Positions 27,930 to 37,591 of a stretch of DNA of 64,000 nt are shown piece after piece. Every line of letters begins with the position of its first letter. Within the stretch, counting starts at the first letter, position 1. The stretch covers positions 1 through 64,000 of the forward strand of contig NZ_WVUH01000001.1 in NCBI RefSeq assembly GCF_017614955.1. Reading direction: 5' to 3'. The notes beneath the pieces are model-generated. The model did no database searches. It worked only from the letters and a program-made list of their open reading frames with translations, and had not been told where the DNA came from. The translations under genes and the position numbers were made by a program. The stretch is from Micromonospora echinofusca (GTDB taxonomy: Bacteria > Actinomycetota > Actinomycetes > Mycobacteriales > Micromonosporaceae).

Positions 27930-30900
27930 TCAGTGATTCTGGTCAGCGCGGCTGTCCACGCCGGAGAGCCGGCCGGTGAGCGACCTCACCACCTCGCGGG
28001 CGTCCTGCGACTCGATGATGGCCGCCATCGCGAGCCCTTCGCGCCACGCGGCGACAGCGCTCTGCATCGGGCCGGACGCGTGGTGAACGTCGCCGAGTAG
28101 CCGCAGTGTCCGCGCCTGCCACAACTGCGCACCCAACCGTTGGAACAGCGGTAGCACATCCCCGGCGAGGCGGGCGGCGACGTCGTGCGAACCCATGGCA
28201 TGGTGAGCCTCGGCTCGGGCGAGCCAGATCCGCGCGTGGATCATCGGATCACCGGCCTCGGCTGCCACGACCGCAGCCCGGCGGAGGGTGGCCGCAGCGT
28301 TCTGGGGAGCCCCCGCCGCCATTCGCGCCACACCCAGACCATAGAGGGCGTATGCCTCGCCGATGCGGTCTGCGGCTTCGTGTACGGTGCTGAGCACCTC
28401 GGCGAAGGACGCGCTCGCCACATCCACCTCACCGGACATCAGCGACACCTCACCCAGCCGGTAGGTCAGCTGGGCGTGCACGCGTCGGTTGTTGCTGGAT
28501 TTGATCAGTTCCAGCGCCTCATGCAGTTGCCTGGTCGCGGCGGCGTGGTCCTGCTCGGCCAGCGACAACTGCGCCAACCCGGACAGGACATGCGCCTCGC
28601 CGATCACGTCGCCGAGCTCATGCAGCCAGTTCCGGGCCTGTTCATAGCGGGCCAACGCCTCGGCCGGGCGGCCCTCGACGCGGTCGACGAAAGCGAGGTT
28701 GCGTAGCGCGAGAGCCCGCCCGTGCAACACCCCCTGTTCAGCGAAGAGCCCGTCGGCGGCCAACAGCAGGTCGACCGAGTCCCGCAGCCGGTACTCCGCG
28801 ATCGCCAGTGCGCCCATGGAGTAGAGGATCGACGCCTCGCCCAGCCGGTTGCCCGCGCGGCGTACCGCGATCAACGCGAAGTCGTGCGTGGTCCGCCAGT
28901 CGTCGAAGTACGACCGGGCCTCGAACAGCGTCACGCTGGAGAACGCCAGATCCCAGCAGAGGTCGTCGGCCCCGATGTCGGCTGCCTGACGAATCATGGC
29001 GACCAGGGCGGAGCGTTCGGTGGCATACCAGCCCAGCGGGTCGGACAACAGCCGGTCACAGGCGCCCTGCGCCAGTGGCCAGCGCTGCACCGGGCTGTGC
29101 AGCAGGGTGTGATCGCCGCCGTAGACCCGCCGGTGCGCCTCGTCCGCGACGGACAGCCACGCGCGCAGGACCCGGTGCAACGCGGCCCGCCGCTCCTCCT
29201 CCGCATCCTCCTCGATCAGCCGCTCCCGGGCGAAGGCGCGCACAAGGTCATGCAACCTGAACCGGGTGTGTCCCTCGGCCGGCGTCTCCACGTCGATGAG
29301 CTGCGCGGCCACCAGACCCGCGAGTACGTCCTCCCCTTCGGGGTCGCTTCCACCGAGCAGCGGCCCGCAGATCCACTCGCCGAAGTCCGGTGCCTCCAGC
29401 ATGCCCAGCAACCGGAACAGCCGCCGCTCGGCGTCGTTCAGGCTCTCGTAGCTGAGCCCGATGTTGGAGCGCACGCACTGCCCGGCGTGTGTCAGCTCGT
29501 CCAGCCGGCTGTCCTCGACGGTGAGCCGCTCGACCATCTTTCCCACTGTCCAGTGCGGGCGGGACAGCAACCGGCCGGCCGCGATGCGCAGTGCCAGTGG
29601 AAGCCGTCCGCACAGCTCCACCAGTTCCAGCGCCTGCGTGGGCTCGGCGTAGACCCGAGCCGGTCCGGCGATGCGTGCGAGCAACTCCACCGCGTCGTTG
29701 GTGCTGAGTTCCTGGCATTCGAGCTGATGGATGCCGGGCAGGACGGTCAGCCGATGCCGGCTGGTCAACACCACCGCGCTCGGCCCGCCGCCCGGTAGCA
29801 GCGGACGCACCTGGTCCTCGTCGGCGACGTCGTCCAGCACGATCAGTACCCGGCGGCCGGCCACGAGGCCGCGGAACGTGTCTGCCCGCTCGTCCAGCCC
29901 TTCGGGAATCTTCGATCCGCTCACGCCCAACGCGCGCAGGAACCGTTCGAGTACCCAGGACGGCGGCAACGGCTCGGCGGTGCTGCCGTTGAGCTTGGCG
30001 TACAGCTGAGCGTCGGGGAACTCTGCGGCCACGGCGCGGGCCGCGTGGATCGCCAGCGTCGTCTTCCCGATGCCGCCCTTACCGAACACGGACACCACGG
30101 TGGGCGCGACGTCCTCGGCCGCTGAGCGGGCGACGATCAGGTTCTGCAGCCGTTCGGCGAGCAGGCTGCCGGTGAAGTCGGCGATGTCCGGTGGCAGGAT
30201 CCGGGCTGGGGTGTATGCCGTCTGTACCAGCGACTGGGCGACGCTCGGCAGGTGCGGTTTCAACTCGTACTCGGTGTCACCGAGCAGGATTGCCCGTTCG
30301 AGCTCGCGTAACTCCGCCCCAGGCTCGATGCCGAGCTCACTGACCAACGTTTCCCGTGCCTCGCGGTAGCTCTGCAGGGCTTCGGCCTGCCGTCCACTGC
30401 GGTAGAGTGCCAGGATCAGCTGGGCGCGCATGTGTTCGCGTAGCGGGTACTCCTCTACCAGGTCAAAAAGCTGAGCGACAATCTCCGTATGCGCGCCCTG
30501 TCGGAGCCGCAGGTTCATATGTTCCTCGTGAGCTCGGCTGCGCATCTCCTCGATGCGGGCGCCTACGGCCCGAAGGACCCGACTTTCGAGTCCGGCGAGA
30601 GGGTTGCCACGCCACAGGGACAACGCGCGGCCGAACAGTTCCACCGCCTCATCAAGGTTGCCCTGCTCGCCCATTCGACTGCCCTCGCTGATCAGTCGCT
30701 GGAAGACCAGGAGGTCCACCTGTTCGGGGTCGACCTCAAGGAGGTATCCAGGTGGGCGGGTCTGTAGCACGTCGGACAGGCCGACCTCTGCAAGGCTCCG
30801 GCGCAGCGCCGAGACACAGATCTGAATCTGCCCCTTGGCGGTCTGTGGCGGTGACTCGTCCCAAACCGCCTCGGCGAGCCGGTCAACGGAGACGACTCGT

Positions 30901-31019
30901 CCCGCAGCCAGTAGCAGCATCGCCAGGATGATGCGTTGGCGGTGTGCCGCGATGTCCGCATGCCCCTTGGGTCCAGCCACTTGCAGCGGCCCGAGAAGAC
31001 GGAAATATATGAAGTTCAC
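27930..31019 (-). CDS. AfsR-like large SARP regulator (winged helix, BTAD, NB-ARC, TPR)
   Basis: The 1,029-residue regulator starts with GTG. Residues 1-95 form the OmpR-like winged helix of SARPs (FRLLGPLQV, LAEAVWDESPP), about 100-245 the bacterial transcriptional activation domain, about 280-570 an NB-ARC ATPase with P-loop GKGGIGKTT (near 315) and VLIVLDDV, and about 650-1020 TPR-like repeats. Proteins of this build activate antibiotic clusters by binding 11-bp-spaced heptamers, and four such blocks are found at cluster promoters here. Codon 237 (bases 30309-30311) is TTA, so translation should depend on the bldA leucine tRNA, a common switch on pathway activators. It is the prime candidate for cluster-wide control. 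Confidence 0.93.
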   Translation of the reverse strand: MNFIYFRLLGPLQVAGPKGHADIAAHRQRIILAMLLLAAGRVVSVDRLAEAVWDESPPQTAKGQIQICVSALRRSLAEVGLSDVLQTRPPGYLLEVDPEQVDLLVFQRLISEGSRMGEQGNLDEAVELFGRALSLWRGNPLAGLESRVLRAVGARIEEMRSRAHEEHMNLRLRQGAHTEIVAQLFDLVEEYPLREHMRAQLILALYRSGRQAEALQSYREARETLVSELGIEPGAELRELERAILLGDTEYELKPHLPSVAQSLVQTAYTPARILPPDIADFTGSLLAERLQNLIVARSAAEDVAPTVVSVFGKGGIGKTTLAIHAARAVAAEFPDAQLYAKLNGSTAEPLPPSWVLERFLRALGVSGSKIPEGLDERADTFRGLVAGRRVLIVLDDVADEDQVRPLLPGGGPSAVVLTSRHRLTVLPGIHQLECQELSTNDAVELLARIAGPARVYAEPTQALELVELCGRLPLALRIAAGRLLSRPHWTVGKMVERLTVEDSRLDELTHAGQCVRSNIGLSYESLNDAERRLFRLLGMLEAPDFGEWICGPLLGGSDPEGEDVLAGLVAAQLIDVETPAEGHTRFRLHDLVRAFARERLIEEDAEEERRAALHRVLRAWLSVADEAHRRVYGGDHTLLHSPVQRWPLAQGACDRLLSDPLGWYATERSALVAMIRQAADIGADDLCWDLAFSSVTLFEARSYFDDWRTTHDFALIAVRRAGNRLGEASILYSMGALAIAEYRLRDSVDLLLAADGLFAEQGVLHGRALALRNLAFVDRVEGRPAEALARYEQARNWLHELGDVIGEAHVLSGLAQLSLAEQDHAAATRQLHEALELIKSSNNRRVHAQLTYRLGEVSLMSGEVDVASASFAEVLSTVHEAADRIGEAYALYGLGVARMAAGAPQNAAATLRRAAVVAAEAGDPMIHARIWLARAEAHHAMGSHDVAARLAGDVLPLFQRLGAQLWQARTLRLLGDVHHASGPMQSAVAAWREGLAMAAIIESQDAREVVRSLTGRLSGVDSRADQNH

Positions 31020-31473
31020 CGTCGTCGACCCCCGTCATTCCATTCGACTACGGCACCCCCTATGTGCAGGAAAGCCAAGGGGAGTGGGCGGTACCACTAT
31101 AGGCATAATCGTCCCTCCACTGCGACGTTCGTCGATGAAACTGCCAAAGTTCGGCTACGACCTGCGGGAACTCGGAGACGGCGCGGACGGTGGGTGGAGG
31201 CGGCGCCGGAGCCAGCGGCGTGGGCGGCGAACAGCGGCGCGACCAGAGATCGTCACCACGCGCGGTGACATCGCGGCGGACCAACCAGCCAACGGGGCCA
31301 CCACCGGCGCAGGACGAAACCGGCGCTGCCCGGCACGCGCCCCTTCCCGGTGCGTGGCGTTGGTGGTGGCGCCGACGGTCGGTTTGGTGCCTCAGCGCGG
31401 GGCGGCCCCACAGCGACAACGGACGGTGCCGTACGCAGACTGGCGGGAGTGCGCATCCGTCGTGCCGACCCGG
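31020..31473. other. Promoter region of the SARP gene, no supported gene
   Basis: The leftward SARP gene must be transcribed from here. GC is lower just upstream of the start (31050-31150). No GATAG-type repeats, no clear -35/-10 pair and no convincing small gene were seen on either strand. Confidence 0.5.
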
Positions 31474-31500
31474 CAGGGCCCGGCCGGAGGCCGGGCCCTG
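31474..31500 (-). terminator. Perfect hairpin terminator after the diaminobutyrate operon
   Basis: CAGGGCCCGGCC (31474-31485) and GGCCGGGCCCTG (31489-31500) are perfect complements around a three-base GGA loop. The hairpin lies 93 bp beyond the threonine aldolase stop and separates that operon from the SARP gene. Confidence 0.8.
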
Positions 31501-31592
31501 CGCCGTTCTCCACGGTCACCAACGTGACGGTCGCCTCGTTTATGATCCGACGTGTGGTCGTCCCGCATCCGGTTGATCAGCGTGGCCAGGCC

Positions 31593-32636
31593 CTATGCCG
31601 TACTGGCGCACGGCCTGACCAGGGCCTCCCGGAGTCGGTCCACGGCCTGGAAAATCAGGGACTCGTCGATTCCGCGGTACGTGACAGCGCGAATGCGACC
31701 ATGCCCGAACCCCGCCACCGCGACCCCGGCTGAGGCGGCAGCCGACACCAGTTCCCCCGGGTCGCGGCCGGCCACCCGGAACAGCACGATGTTGGTCTGT
31801 GGCAGGTCAACCGTGACTCCCGGCAGCGTCGCCAGCCCCTCAGCCAGCAGCCGGGCGTGGGCGTGGTCCTCGGAGAGCCGGTCGACCGAATCCTCCAGGG
31901 CGACGATGCCGGCCGCCGCGACGACGCCTGCCTGCCGCATCCCGCCACCGATCATCTTGCGGATCCGCCGTGCGGCCGCGACGAACTCCCCACCGCCCAC
32001 CAGCACGGAGCCGATCGGTGCCGACAGACCCTTGGACAGACAGAACTGCACCGAGTCGGCGTACCGGGCAACGTCTGCCACGGACCGACCACTGGCGACG
32101 GCGGCATTGAAGATGCGCGCGCCGTCCAGGTGCACGGTCACCCCACGGTGCCGTGCCAGGTCCCGCACCTGCTGCTGGTACGCCTGTTCCAGTACCACGC
32201 CCCCGCACCGGTTCTGGGTGTTCTCGAGACAGATGACAGCGGGTAGGGCGAACTGTGGATCGTCCATGTCCTCCGGGAACGCCGCCTCGATCGCGGCCAC
32301 GGACAGGGTGCCGTCGGGTTCGTTGGGAACGGGTTCGTACGCGATGCCGCCGCACACCGACGCACCGGCCGCCTCGTAGAGGTAGATGTCGGACTCCACG
32401 CCGACGATCACCTTCGCGCCCCGTGGCGCGTGGGCCATGAGAGCGGCCAGGTTCGCCATGGTTCCGCTGGGCATCAGACAGGCAGCCTCCTTGCCCAACC
32501 GCTCGGCCGCCAACTGCTCTAGTCGGTTGACAGTCGGATCCTCGCCGTAGACATCGTCGCCCAGCGGTGCCCTGACCATCGCGTCCAGCATGGCCGTGGT
32601 GGGGCGGGTGAACGTGTCACTACGAAGCTCGATCAC
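31593..32636 (-). CDS. ltaE: Low-specificity L-threonine aldolase
   Basis: A 347-residue fold-type-I PLP enzyme of the GLY1/LtaE type: LRSDTFTRPTTAMLDAM opening, the GDDVYGEDPTVNRLE segment, HLDGARIFNA and the PLP lysine in FCLSKGLSAPIGS (Lys202). It interconverts threonine or allo-threonine with glycine and acetaldehyde and often accepts other aldehydes. The GTG start overlaps the preceding PLP/ATP-grasp gene (GTGA), so it is the last gene of the diaminobutyrate-type operon. There it could supply a threonine stereoisomer for phosphorylation or make another beta-hydroxy amino acid. Housekeeping use cannot be excluded, but the coupling argues for a pathway role. Confidence 0.9.
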   Translation of the reverse strand: MIELRSDTFTRPTTAMLDAMVRAPLGDDVYGEDPTVNRLEQLAAERLGKEAACLMPSGTMANLAALMAHAPRGAKVIVGVESDIYLYEAAGASVCGGIAYEPVPNEPDGTLSVAAIEAAFPEDMDDPQFALPAVICLENTQNRCGGVVLEQAYQQQVRDLARHRGVTVHLDGARIFNAAVASGRSVADVARYADSVQFCLSKGLSAPIGSVLVGGGEFVAAARRIRKMIGGGMRQAGVVAAAGIVALEDSVDRLSEDHAHARLLAEGLATLPGVTVDLPQTNIVLFRVAGRDPGELVSAAASAGVAVAGFGHGRIRAVTYRGIDESLIFQAVDRLREALVRPCASTA

Positions 32637-34855
32637 GGGTGCACCTCGATCCTGACGCTCGCGGATGCGGCTTCCAGGGCCGACCCGACCACGTCGGCGG
32701 TCTCACCGGCGGCGATGATGTAGCCGAGGCGGTCGTAGGCGTTGCGTGGTGGGCGTACGCGGGCCCCGGGACGGGCGATGGCCACTGCGCGGTCCACTCC
32801 CGGTACCCGTGCGGCAGCAGCCAGACCGTCGAGCCCGACCAACGTCCCGGCCCGCTGCGCGGTCAGAAAGGTGATCCCGGCGTACCTGGCCCGGGTCGGT
32901 GCGAGGTCGAGGGGCAGACCGCATGCGGCCCGCAGATGCTGCTCGACGATGTCGATCCCGGTGGCCAGGAAGATCAGATCAGGGATCATCCCACCTGCGG
33001 GACGGGCGTTGATCTCGACGATCGCTGGACCGTCGGCGCCGAGACGGATCTCGGTGTGCGTCGCACCGTGGGTGATGCCGACGGCTACCAGGGCGGCCTG
33101 TACCGTGCCGACGATCTCCGCCGAGAGCTCGTCCGGCAGGTCGGCCGGGAAGACGTGTCGGCCCTCGACGAAGTGGGGCTCGGCGAGGGTCGTCTTCGCC
33201 GTGATCCCCAGGCAGGTTGTCCGACCGTCGTGGCTGAACATCTCCACCGACACCTCGGGCCCGGCAACGTACTCCTCGGCCACCGCCCAGCCGAGCATCC
33301 GTTGGCCCCGGACATTCTCGGTAGCCAGAAGGACGTGCTCGATGTGCCGGGTGGCCTCCTCCTCGTCCCGGCACAGCAGTACGTTGTTGGAGCCGGAGTC
33401 GTCGGCGGGCTTGACGACACAGGGAAACCTGAGCCCGCGCAGCCCGTCCGCGATATCCGACCTTTGCCGTATCACCGCGTAACGCGGCTGCCGGATGCCG
33501 GCGGCACCCAGAGCCTGCCGGCACAACACCTTGTTGCGACAGACCTCGATGGCCCTGCGCGGATTGCCCGGCAGGCCGGCCGACTCGGCCAGCGCCGCCA
33601 CATGCGGCAGGTAGAAGTCACTGGTGGTCGTGATCCCCGCAGGAAACTGCAGCTCGGCCTTGACCGAGCGGCTCAGGTCCTGCTCGTTGTCGGTGTCGCA
33701 GACGACGACCCGCGCGCGGCTCTCGTCCAGCTGCTGGTAACGCTGCGGTGCGCCGGTGAACAGCACGGGCTGCACCCCGAGGCGGGCGGCCACGCGCAGT
33801 GCCCGCATGCCGGTGCCGGTCGTGTTCGACTCGACGAAGCCGAGCTGCGGCCGGGCCACCCGACCCAGCCGGGCATACGACCAGGCGGTGACCGCAGTGC
33901 CGTAGTCGACCTGCACCGGGGCCCGCCTGGGGGTGGTTGCCGGCACGTGTCGGTAGACCGAGTCGACGTAGCGGTCACCGCGGTCGGGAAAGATGCCCAC
34001 CAGGCACGAGCCCGGTGGCATCCGGGTGGCCGTGTGGGTCAGCACCCGGTAGACCGAGCCGGACGTATTGCCACCGAAGATCTGCTGCTCACGGGCGAGT
34101 GCACCGGTGGCGGCGAATGCCTCGTCGTCGGAGAGCCAGTGGACCTCGTCCAGAAGCGAGTAGTCGATGTTGCCCGGCTGCAGGCTGTTGCCCAGCCCGC
34201 CCTGCAACCGCTGCGGCCGGTCAGGCTGGCCGAACAGCATGCTGCCCACGGCGTCCACGCCGATGACGGCAAGGGAGGGCAGGGCCGGCAGCAACGCGGC
34301 GGCGGTCCCGCACAGTGACCCGCCGCTGCCGACCGCTCCGACGAGCCCGTGCAGGGCGGGGAGCTCGGTGCGGAGTTCGTCGGCGAGCGCCCGGTACGCC
34401 AACGGATTCTCCGGATTGTGGTACTGCCGCGGCCAGAACGCGCCATCGAGGTCGTCCATCAGACGGGCCAGCCGTTCGAGCCGCGCGCTCTGCCAGCCTG
34501 CCTCGCTCATCGCGTCCACGATGTGGACCACGCAGCCCAACGTCTGGAGCTTCGCCATGGTGATCGGATCGATGCGGGGGTCGGTGACGATGTGTACCGG
34601 ATGCCCCAGATGAGTACCGACCAACGCGAGCCCCAACGCCATGGTGCCGGAGGAACTCTCCACGATCGGCGCGCCCTCGGCCAGTACACCCTCCGCCCGC
34701 GCGCTCAGGACGACCTGCCGGGCTACCCGGTCCTTCATCGCGAACAGGTTCTGCAGCTCGAGCTTCGCGTACACCGCCACCTCCGGGGCGGCCGGGACGT
34801 TGAGGCGTACCAGGGGGGTGTGACCGATCGCATCCAGGACGGACTCAAACCGCAT
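32633..34855 (-). CDS. Fusion of a cysteine-synthase-like PLP enzyme and an ATP-grasp ligase
   Basis: A 740-residue two-domain protein. Residues 1-310 are a fold-type-II PLP domain (IGHTPLVRLNV, PLP lysine in LFAMKDR at Lys41, ESSSGTMALGL, GSGGSLCGT), similar to SbnA/DabA enzymes that replace the beta-phosphate or acetate of an activated hydroxy amino acid by an amine. Residues about 345-740 are an ATP-grasp domain (CVVKPADDSGSNN, EEYVAGPEVSVEM, metal ligands in IVEINARPAGG) of the carboxylate-amine ligase kind. Upstream neighbours encode the kinase and lyase expected for 2,3-diaminobutyrate: kinase makes phosphothreonine, this PLP domain adds aspartate, the ArgH-like lyase releases fumarate. 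The ligase domain may then couple the new amino acid to another. Start overlaps the lyase gene by 11 bp. Confidence 0.88.
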   Translation of the reverse strand: MRFESVLDAIGHTPLVRLNVPAAPEVAVYAKLELQNLFAMKDRVARQVVLSARAEGVLAEGAPIVESSSGTMALGLALVGTHLGHPVHIVTDPRIDPITMAKLQTLGCVVHIVDAMSEAGWQSARLERLARLMDDLDGAFWPRQYHNPENPLAYRALADELRTELPALHGLVGAVGSGGSLCGTAAALLPALPSLAVIGVDAVGSMLFGQPDRPQRLQGGLGNSLQPGNIDYSLLDEVHWLSDDEAFAATGALAREQQIFGGNTSGSVYRVLTHTATRMPPGSCLVGIFPDRGDRYVDSVYRHVPATTPRRAPVQVDYGTAVTAWSYARLGRVARPQLGFVESNTTGTGMRALRVAARLGVQPVLFTGAPQRYQQLDESRARVVVCDTDNEQDLSRSVKAELQFPAGITTTSDFYLPHVAALAESAGLPGNPRRAIEVCRNKVLCRQALGAAGIRQPRYAVIRQRSDIADGLRGLRFPCVVKPADDSGSNNVLLCRDEEEATRHIEHVLLATENVRGQRMLGWAVAEEYVAGPEVSVEMFSHDGRTTCLGITAKTTLAEPHFVEGRHVFPADLPDELSAEIVGTVQAALVAVGITHGATHTEIRLGADGPAIVEINARPAGGMIPDLIFLATGIDIVEQHLRAACGLPLDLAPTRARYAGITFLTAQRAGTLVGLDGLAAAARVPGVDRAVAIARPGARVRPPRNAYDRLGYIIAAGETADVVGSALEAASASVRIEVHP

Positions 34856-36329
34856 CGCACGCTCCTCGCAGTAGTCGGTCGAGCTCGGACATGGCGGTAC
34901 GGACGTTCGACTGCCGTGCGTGGGACCACGCGAGAAGCTCGTCGAGCGCGGACCGTTGCTCGGCGAGCAGCCGCTCGACCTGCACCGGGTGGGTCGAGCC
35001 GGGCGAGACCTTCGCAGCCAACCCGGAGTCGACATCGAACGCCTCGCTCAGCATGTCGCCCGGGTCGACCAGGTCGTGACCCTCGGCAAGCCGGCGCAGT
35101 AGCGCGACGTCCCGTTCGGCAGGTGAGCGGCCGGCGCTGACCGCCTCGGCGATATAGCCACCCGCGATGACCTGGGCGCTTCGCCAGGGAACACCCGCCC
35201 GCAGGGCGAGCAGGTTCGCCAAGCGGAAACCGCCGAGGTGGTCACGTTCGCACAGCATCCGCATCCGGTCGGGCAGGAACCGCAGGTTGCCCACGACCGT
35301 GGTGGCGAGGCGCAGGACCGACGCGGCGGTCGTCAGCAGCGTCGGCAGGTGCGTGCCGGCCTCCTTGGACACCTCCACCATGTTTGCGTACGGGGTGCCA
35401 CGCTGGCCGAGTACCAGGTCGAGGTGCAGAGCGCTCAGGTGGGCGCTGCGCCCACGAATGCGTTCCAGGACCGGGAAGTTGCGTTTCTGTGGCATCGCGG
35501 AGGAGATCCCGGCGAGCTCGTCCGGCAGGTCGACGAAGCCGTAGGCGCCGCTGGCCCAGGCCATCAGGTCGGTGGCGAACCGGCCCAGTACGACCCCGTA
35601 CGCCGACAGGTCGCCGGCTATCCGCAACGCCCAGCCGCGGGAGGCGACCGCGACCAGCGCGTGCGGTGCGGGACGATCGAAGGCCAACAGGGTGCTCATC
35701 CGGTCCAGGTCCCAGTCCAGTTCCTGACCGGCCATGGCACCCGCCCCGAGCGGGCACTGGTTGACGGCGTCATGGGTGGCGCGCAACTGTCGTGCCGCAC
35801 CCAGGGTCTCTTCGACGAAGGCGGCCAGATAGAAGCCGGGTGTGACGATCTGCGCGGCCTGCAGGTGCGTGTAACCGGGCATCGGCGTACGGGTCCAGCC
35901 CGCGGCGACGCCGGCCGCCCTGCGGGCCAGCATCGTCAGCGCGCCGACCAGATCGACCACGCGGCTGCGGGCGTACATCAGCTGCGCGCAGGCCTGCAGG
36001 TCGTTGCGGCTGCGGTCGACGTGCCAGGTGCCGGGCGGGGTGACCGGCCCGTCCTGGACGTAGCGTTCGATGGCGAACGCGATGTCGGACAGGTTGCCCG
36101 CTGAGTCGGCGACGATGCGGTCCTGGTCGACCTCACCCAGTCGAGCGCCGAGAGCCGCGGCGCTGGCCGGGTCGATCAGACCCATCCGTAGGTACTCCAG
36201 GATCAGCACCTTCTCGATTGCCACGTACCCCGGCAGCAGGGTGCGGGCCTCGGCGGTGAACTGGGGATCGAGGATCTCCTCGCGCAGCACATCGTCCGGG
36301 AGCGCCGTGATGCGTCCGGTCAGCTTCAT
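34845..36329 (-). CDS. Argininosuccinate-lyase-family C-N lyase of the diaminobutyrate pathway
   Basis: The 494-residue protein has the fumarase/aspartase-superfamily signatures: HVDRSRNDLQA, PMPGYTHLQAAQ and the flexible Ser loop ISSAMPQKRN (Ser near 277). The length is normal to slightly long for ArgH. No other arginine gene is near, and it is translationally coupled on both sides (ATGA with the M20 gene, 11-bp overlap with the PLP/ATP-grasp gene). DabB of friulimicin and the ArgH homologue of pacidamycin clusters are the close functional analogues. There the lyase is proposed to release fumarate from the aspartyl adduct and leave the new beta-amino group. I infer the same here. Confidence 0.88.
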   Translation of the reverse strand: MKLTGRITALPDDVLREEILDPQFTAEARTLLPGYVAIEKVLILEYLRMGLIDPASAAALGARLGEVDQDRIVADSAGNLSDIAFAIERYVQDGPVTPPGTWHVDRSRNDLQACAQLMYARSRVVDLVGALTMLARRAAGVAAGWTRTPMPGYTHLQAAQIVTPGFYLAAFVEETLGAARQLRATHDAVNQCPLGAGAMAGQELDWDLDRMSTLLAFDRPAPHALVAVASRGWALRIAGDLSAYGVVLGRFATDLMAWASGAYGFVDLPDELAGISSAMPQKRNFPVLERIRGRSAHLSALHLDLVLGQRGTPYANMVEVSKEAGTHLPTLLTTAASVLRLATTVVGNLRFLPDRMRMLCERDHLGGFRLANLLALRAGVPWRSAQVIAGGYIAEAVSAGRSPAERDVALLRRLAEGHDLVDPGDMLSEAFDVDSGLAAKVSPGSTHPVQVERLLAEQRSALDELLAWSHARQSNVRTAMSELDRLLRGACDAV

Positions 36330-37591
36330 GGCCGGGCCCCGGGTGCGGGGACCGTGAACAGCATGCGGCGTACCGTGCCCAGCAGAACGTCGGCACCGGC
36401 GACCAGATCCTCCGGATCGGTGTGCTCAGCCGGCGCGTGGCTGATGCCGTCCCGACTGGGCACGAAGATGACCGCGACGGGCGCGGCGGCTGCGATGATC
36501 TGTGCGTCGTGGCCGGCGCCACTGGAAAGGCCCATGGTGGCGAAACCCAGCTCAGCGGCGGCCTCGGCGACGCACGCGCGGATCCGGGGATCGGTCTCCG
36601 TGGGTGCCGATCGCATCGTGACCCGGGCGCTGTTGTGGTGCGTGTCGGATTCGGCCACGAGTTGCAGGATCGCGCGCTCTGCGGCGGCAAGCCTCTGGGG
36701 CGAACCGTCGCGAATCTCCGCGGTCAGCGTCACACTACCCGGAATCACGTTGGTCACATTGGGCGCGGAGTCGATGGTGCCGACCGTGGCGACCGAACAG
36801 ACCCCCTGTTCACGGGCCAGATTCTCGATTGCGACGATCAGCTTGGCGGCAGCCACGAGGGCGTCGCAGCGTGCATCCATCGGAGTGGTGCCAGCGTGGT
36901 TCTGCCGGCCGTTGAGAGTGATGTCGAGGATCGAGCGGCCGGTGACGACGTCCACGATCCCGATCGGAGTGCCGCAGCGTTCCAGGATCGGTCCCTGCTC
37001 GACGTGCAGCTCCAGGAACGCCCCGATGCTGCCGGCCGGCCACGCGGCGGTGGCCAACGCGTCAGGGTCACCGCCGGCGGCGCTCAGCGCCGCCCGTAAC
37101 GGCCGGCCGTCGTGGTCGACGATTCCGTCGGCGGAGTTCACCATGCCGACCAGCGCCTTGGAGCCGAAGAAGGGGCATGGGAACAGCGCGCCCTCCTCGT
37201 TGGCGAAGGCAACCGCCACCGGCTCGTACGCCATCGGCCCGGGGTGCTCGGCGAAGTGCGCCAGCACCTCCAGCGCGGCCACCACGCCGTACGCGCCGTC
37301 GTAACGACCACCGTTGGTGACCGAGTCGAGGTGTGAGCCGAAGAGCAGCACGGGACGCTCGGGTTCATGGCTGCGCCGGCGGCGGATGAGGAGGTTGCCG
37401 GCAGGATCCACGGACGCGGTCAGTCCCAGGGACTCCGCCTGTCCGGTCAGGTACGCGCGAGCGGCATTGTCGGCCTCGCCGAATCCCTCCCGCGAGACAC
37501 CCCCACCGTCGGCGCCGCCGAACCGGGCGAGCTCGTTGAGGTGTCCGAGAAGCCGCCCACGGTCGACGCGGTGCCCGACCCGGGTCAGCAC
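36326..37591 (-). CDS. M20-family amidohydrolase (carbamoylase / allantoate amidohydrolase type)
   Basis: A 421-residue protein with the hydantoinase/carbamoylase pattern: SHLDSVTNGGRYDGAYGV, NEEGALFPCPFFGSKALVG, LHVEQGPILE, GRQNHAGTTPMDA and SSGAGHDAQ. The family cleaves N-carbamoyl amino acids, allantoate or ureidoglycine-like amides with two metal ions. The GTG start overlaps the LOG stop by 7 bp and the stop overlaps the lyase start, so it belongs to the diaminobutyrate operon. One possibility is removal of a protecting or activating group added by the ATP-grasp domain. Another is that it serves purine breakdown, since the purine operon at 55.6-64 kb shows no allantoate hydrolase. A TTA codon is at 37097-37099. 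Confidence 0.85.
   Translation of the reverse strand: MLTRVGHRVDRGRLLGHLNELARFGGADGGGVSREGFGEADNAARAYLTGQAESLGLTASVDPAGNLLIRRRRSHEPERPVLLFGSHLDSVTNGGRYDGAYGVVAALEVLAHFAEHPGPMAYEPVAVAFANEEGALFPCPFFGSKALVGMVNSADGIVDHDGRPLRAALSAAGGDPDALATAAWPAGSIGAFLELHVEQGPILERCGTPIGIVDVVTGRSILDITLNGRQNHAGTTPMDARCDALVAAAKLIVAIENLAREQGVCSVATVGTIDSAPNVTNVIPGSVTLTAEIRDGSPQRLAAAERAILQLVAESDTHHNSARVTMRSAPTETDPRIRACVAEAAAELGFATMGLSSGAGHDAQIIAAAAPVAVIFVPSRDGISHAPAEHTDPEDLVAGADVLLGTVRRMLFTVPAPGARP

Noticed and set aside
32633-34855. SbnA/SbnB-type 2,3-diaminopropionate pathway
   Set aside because: No SbnB-like dehydrogenase is present; a PduX-like kinase and an ArgH-like lyase are, which point to the threonine-derived route, although serine remains possible.
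34845-36329. Argininosuccinate lyase for arginine synthesis
   Set aside because: No other arg gene nearby; tight coupling with a GHMP kinase operon and the PLP/ATP-grasp gene fits the diaminobutyrate lyase role better.
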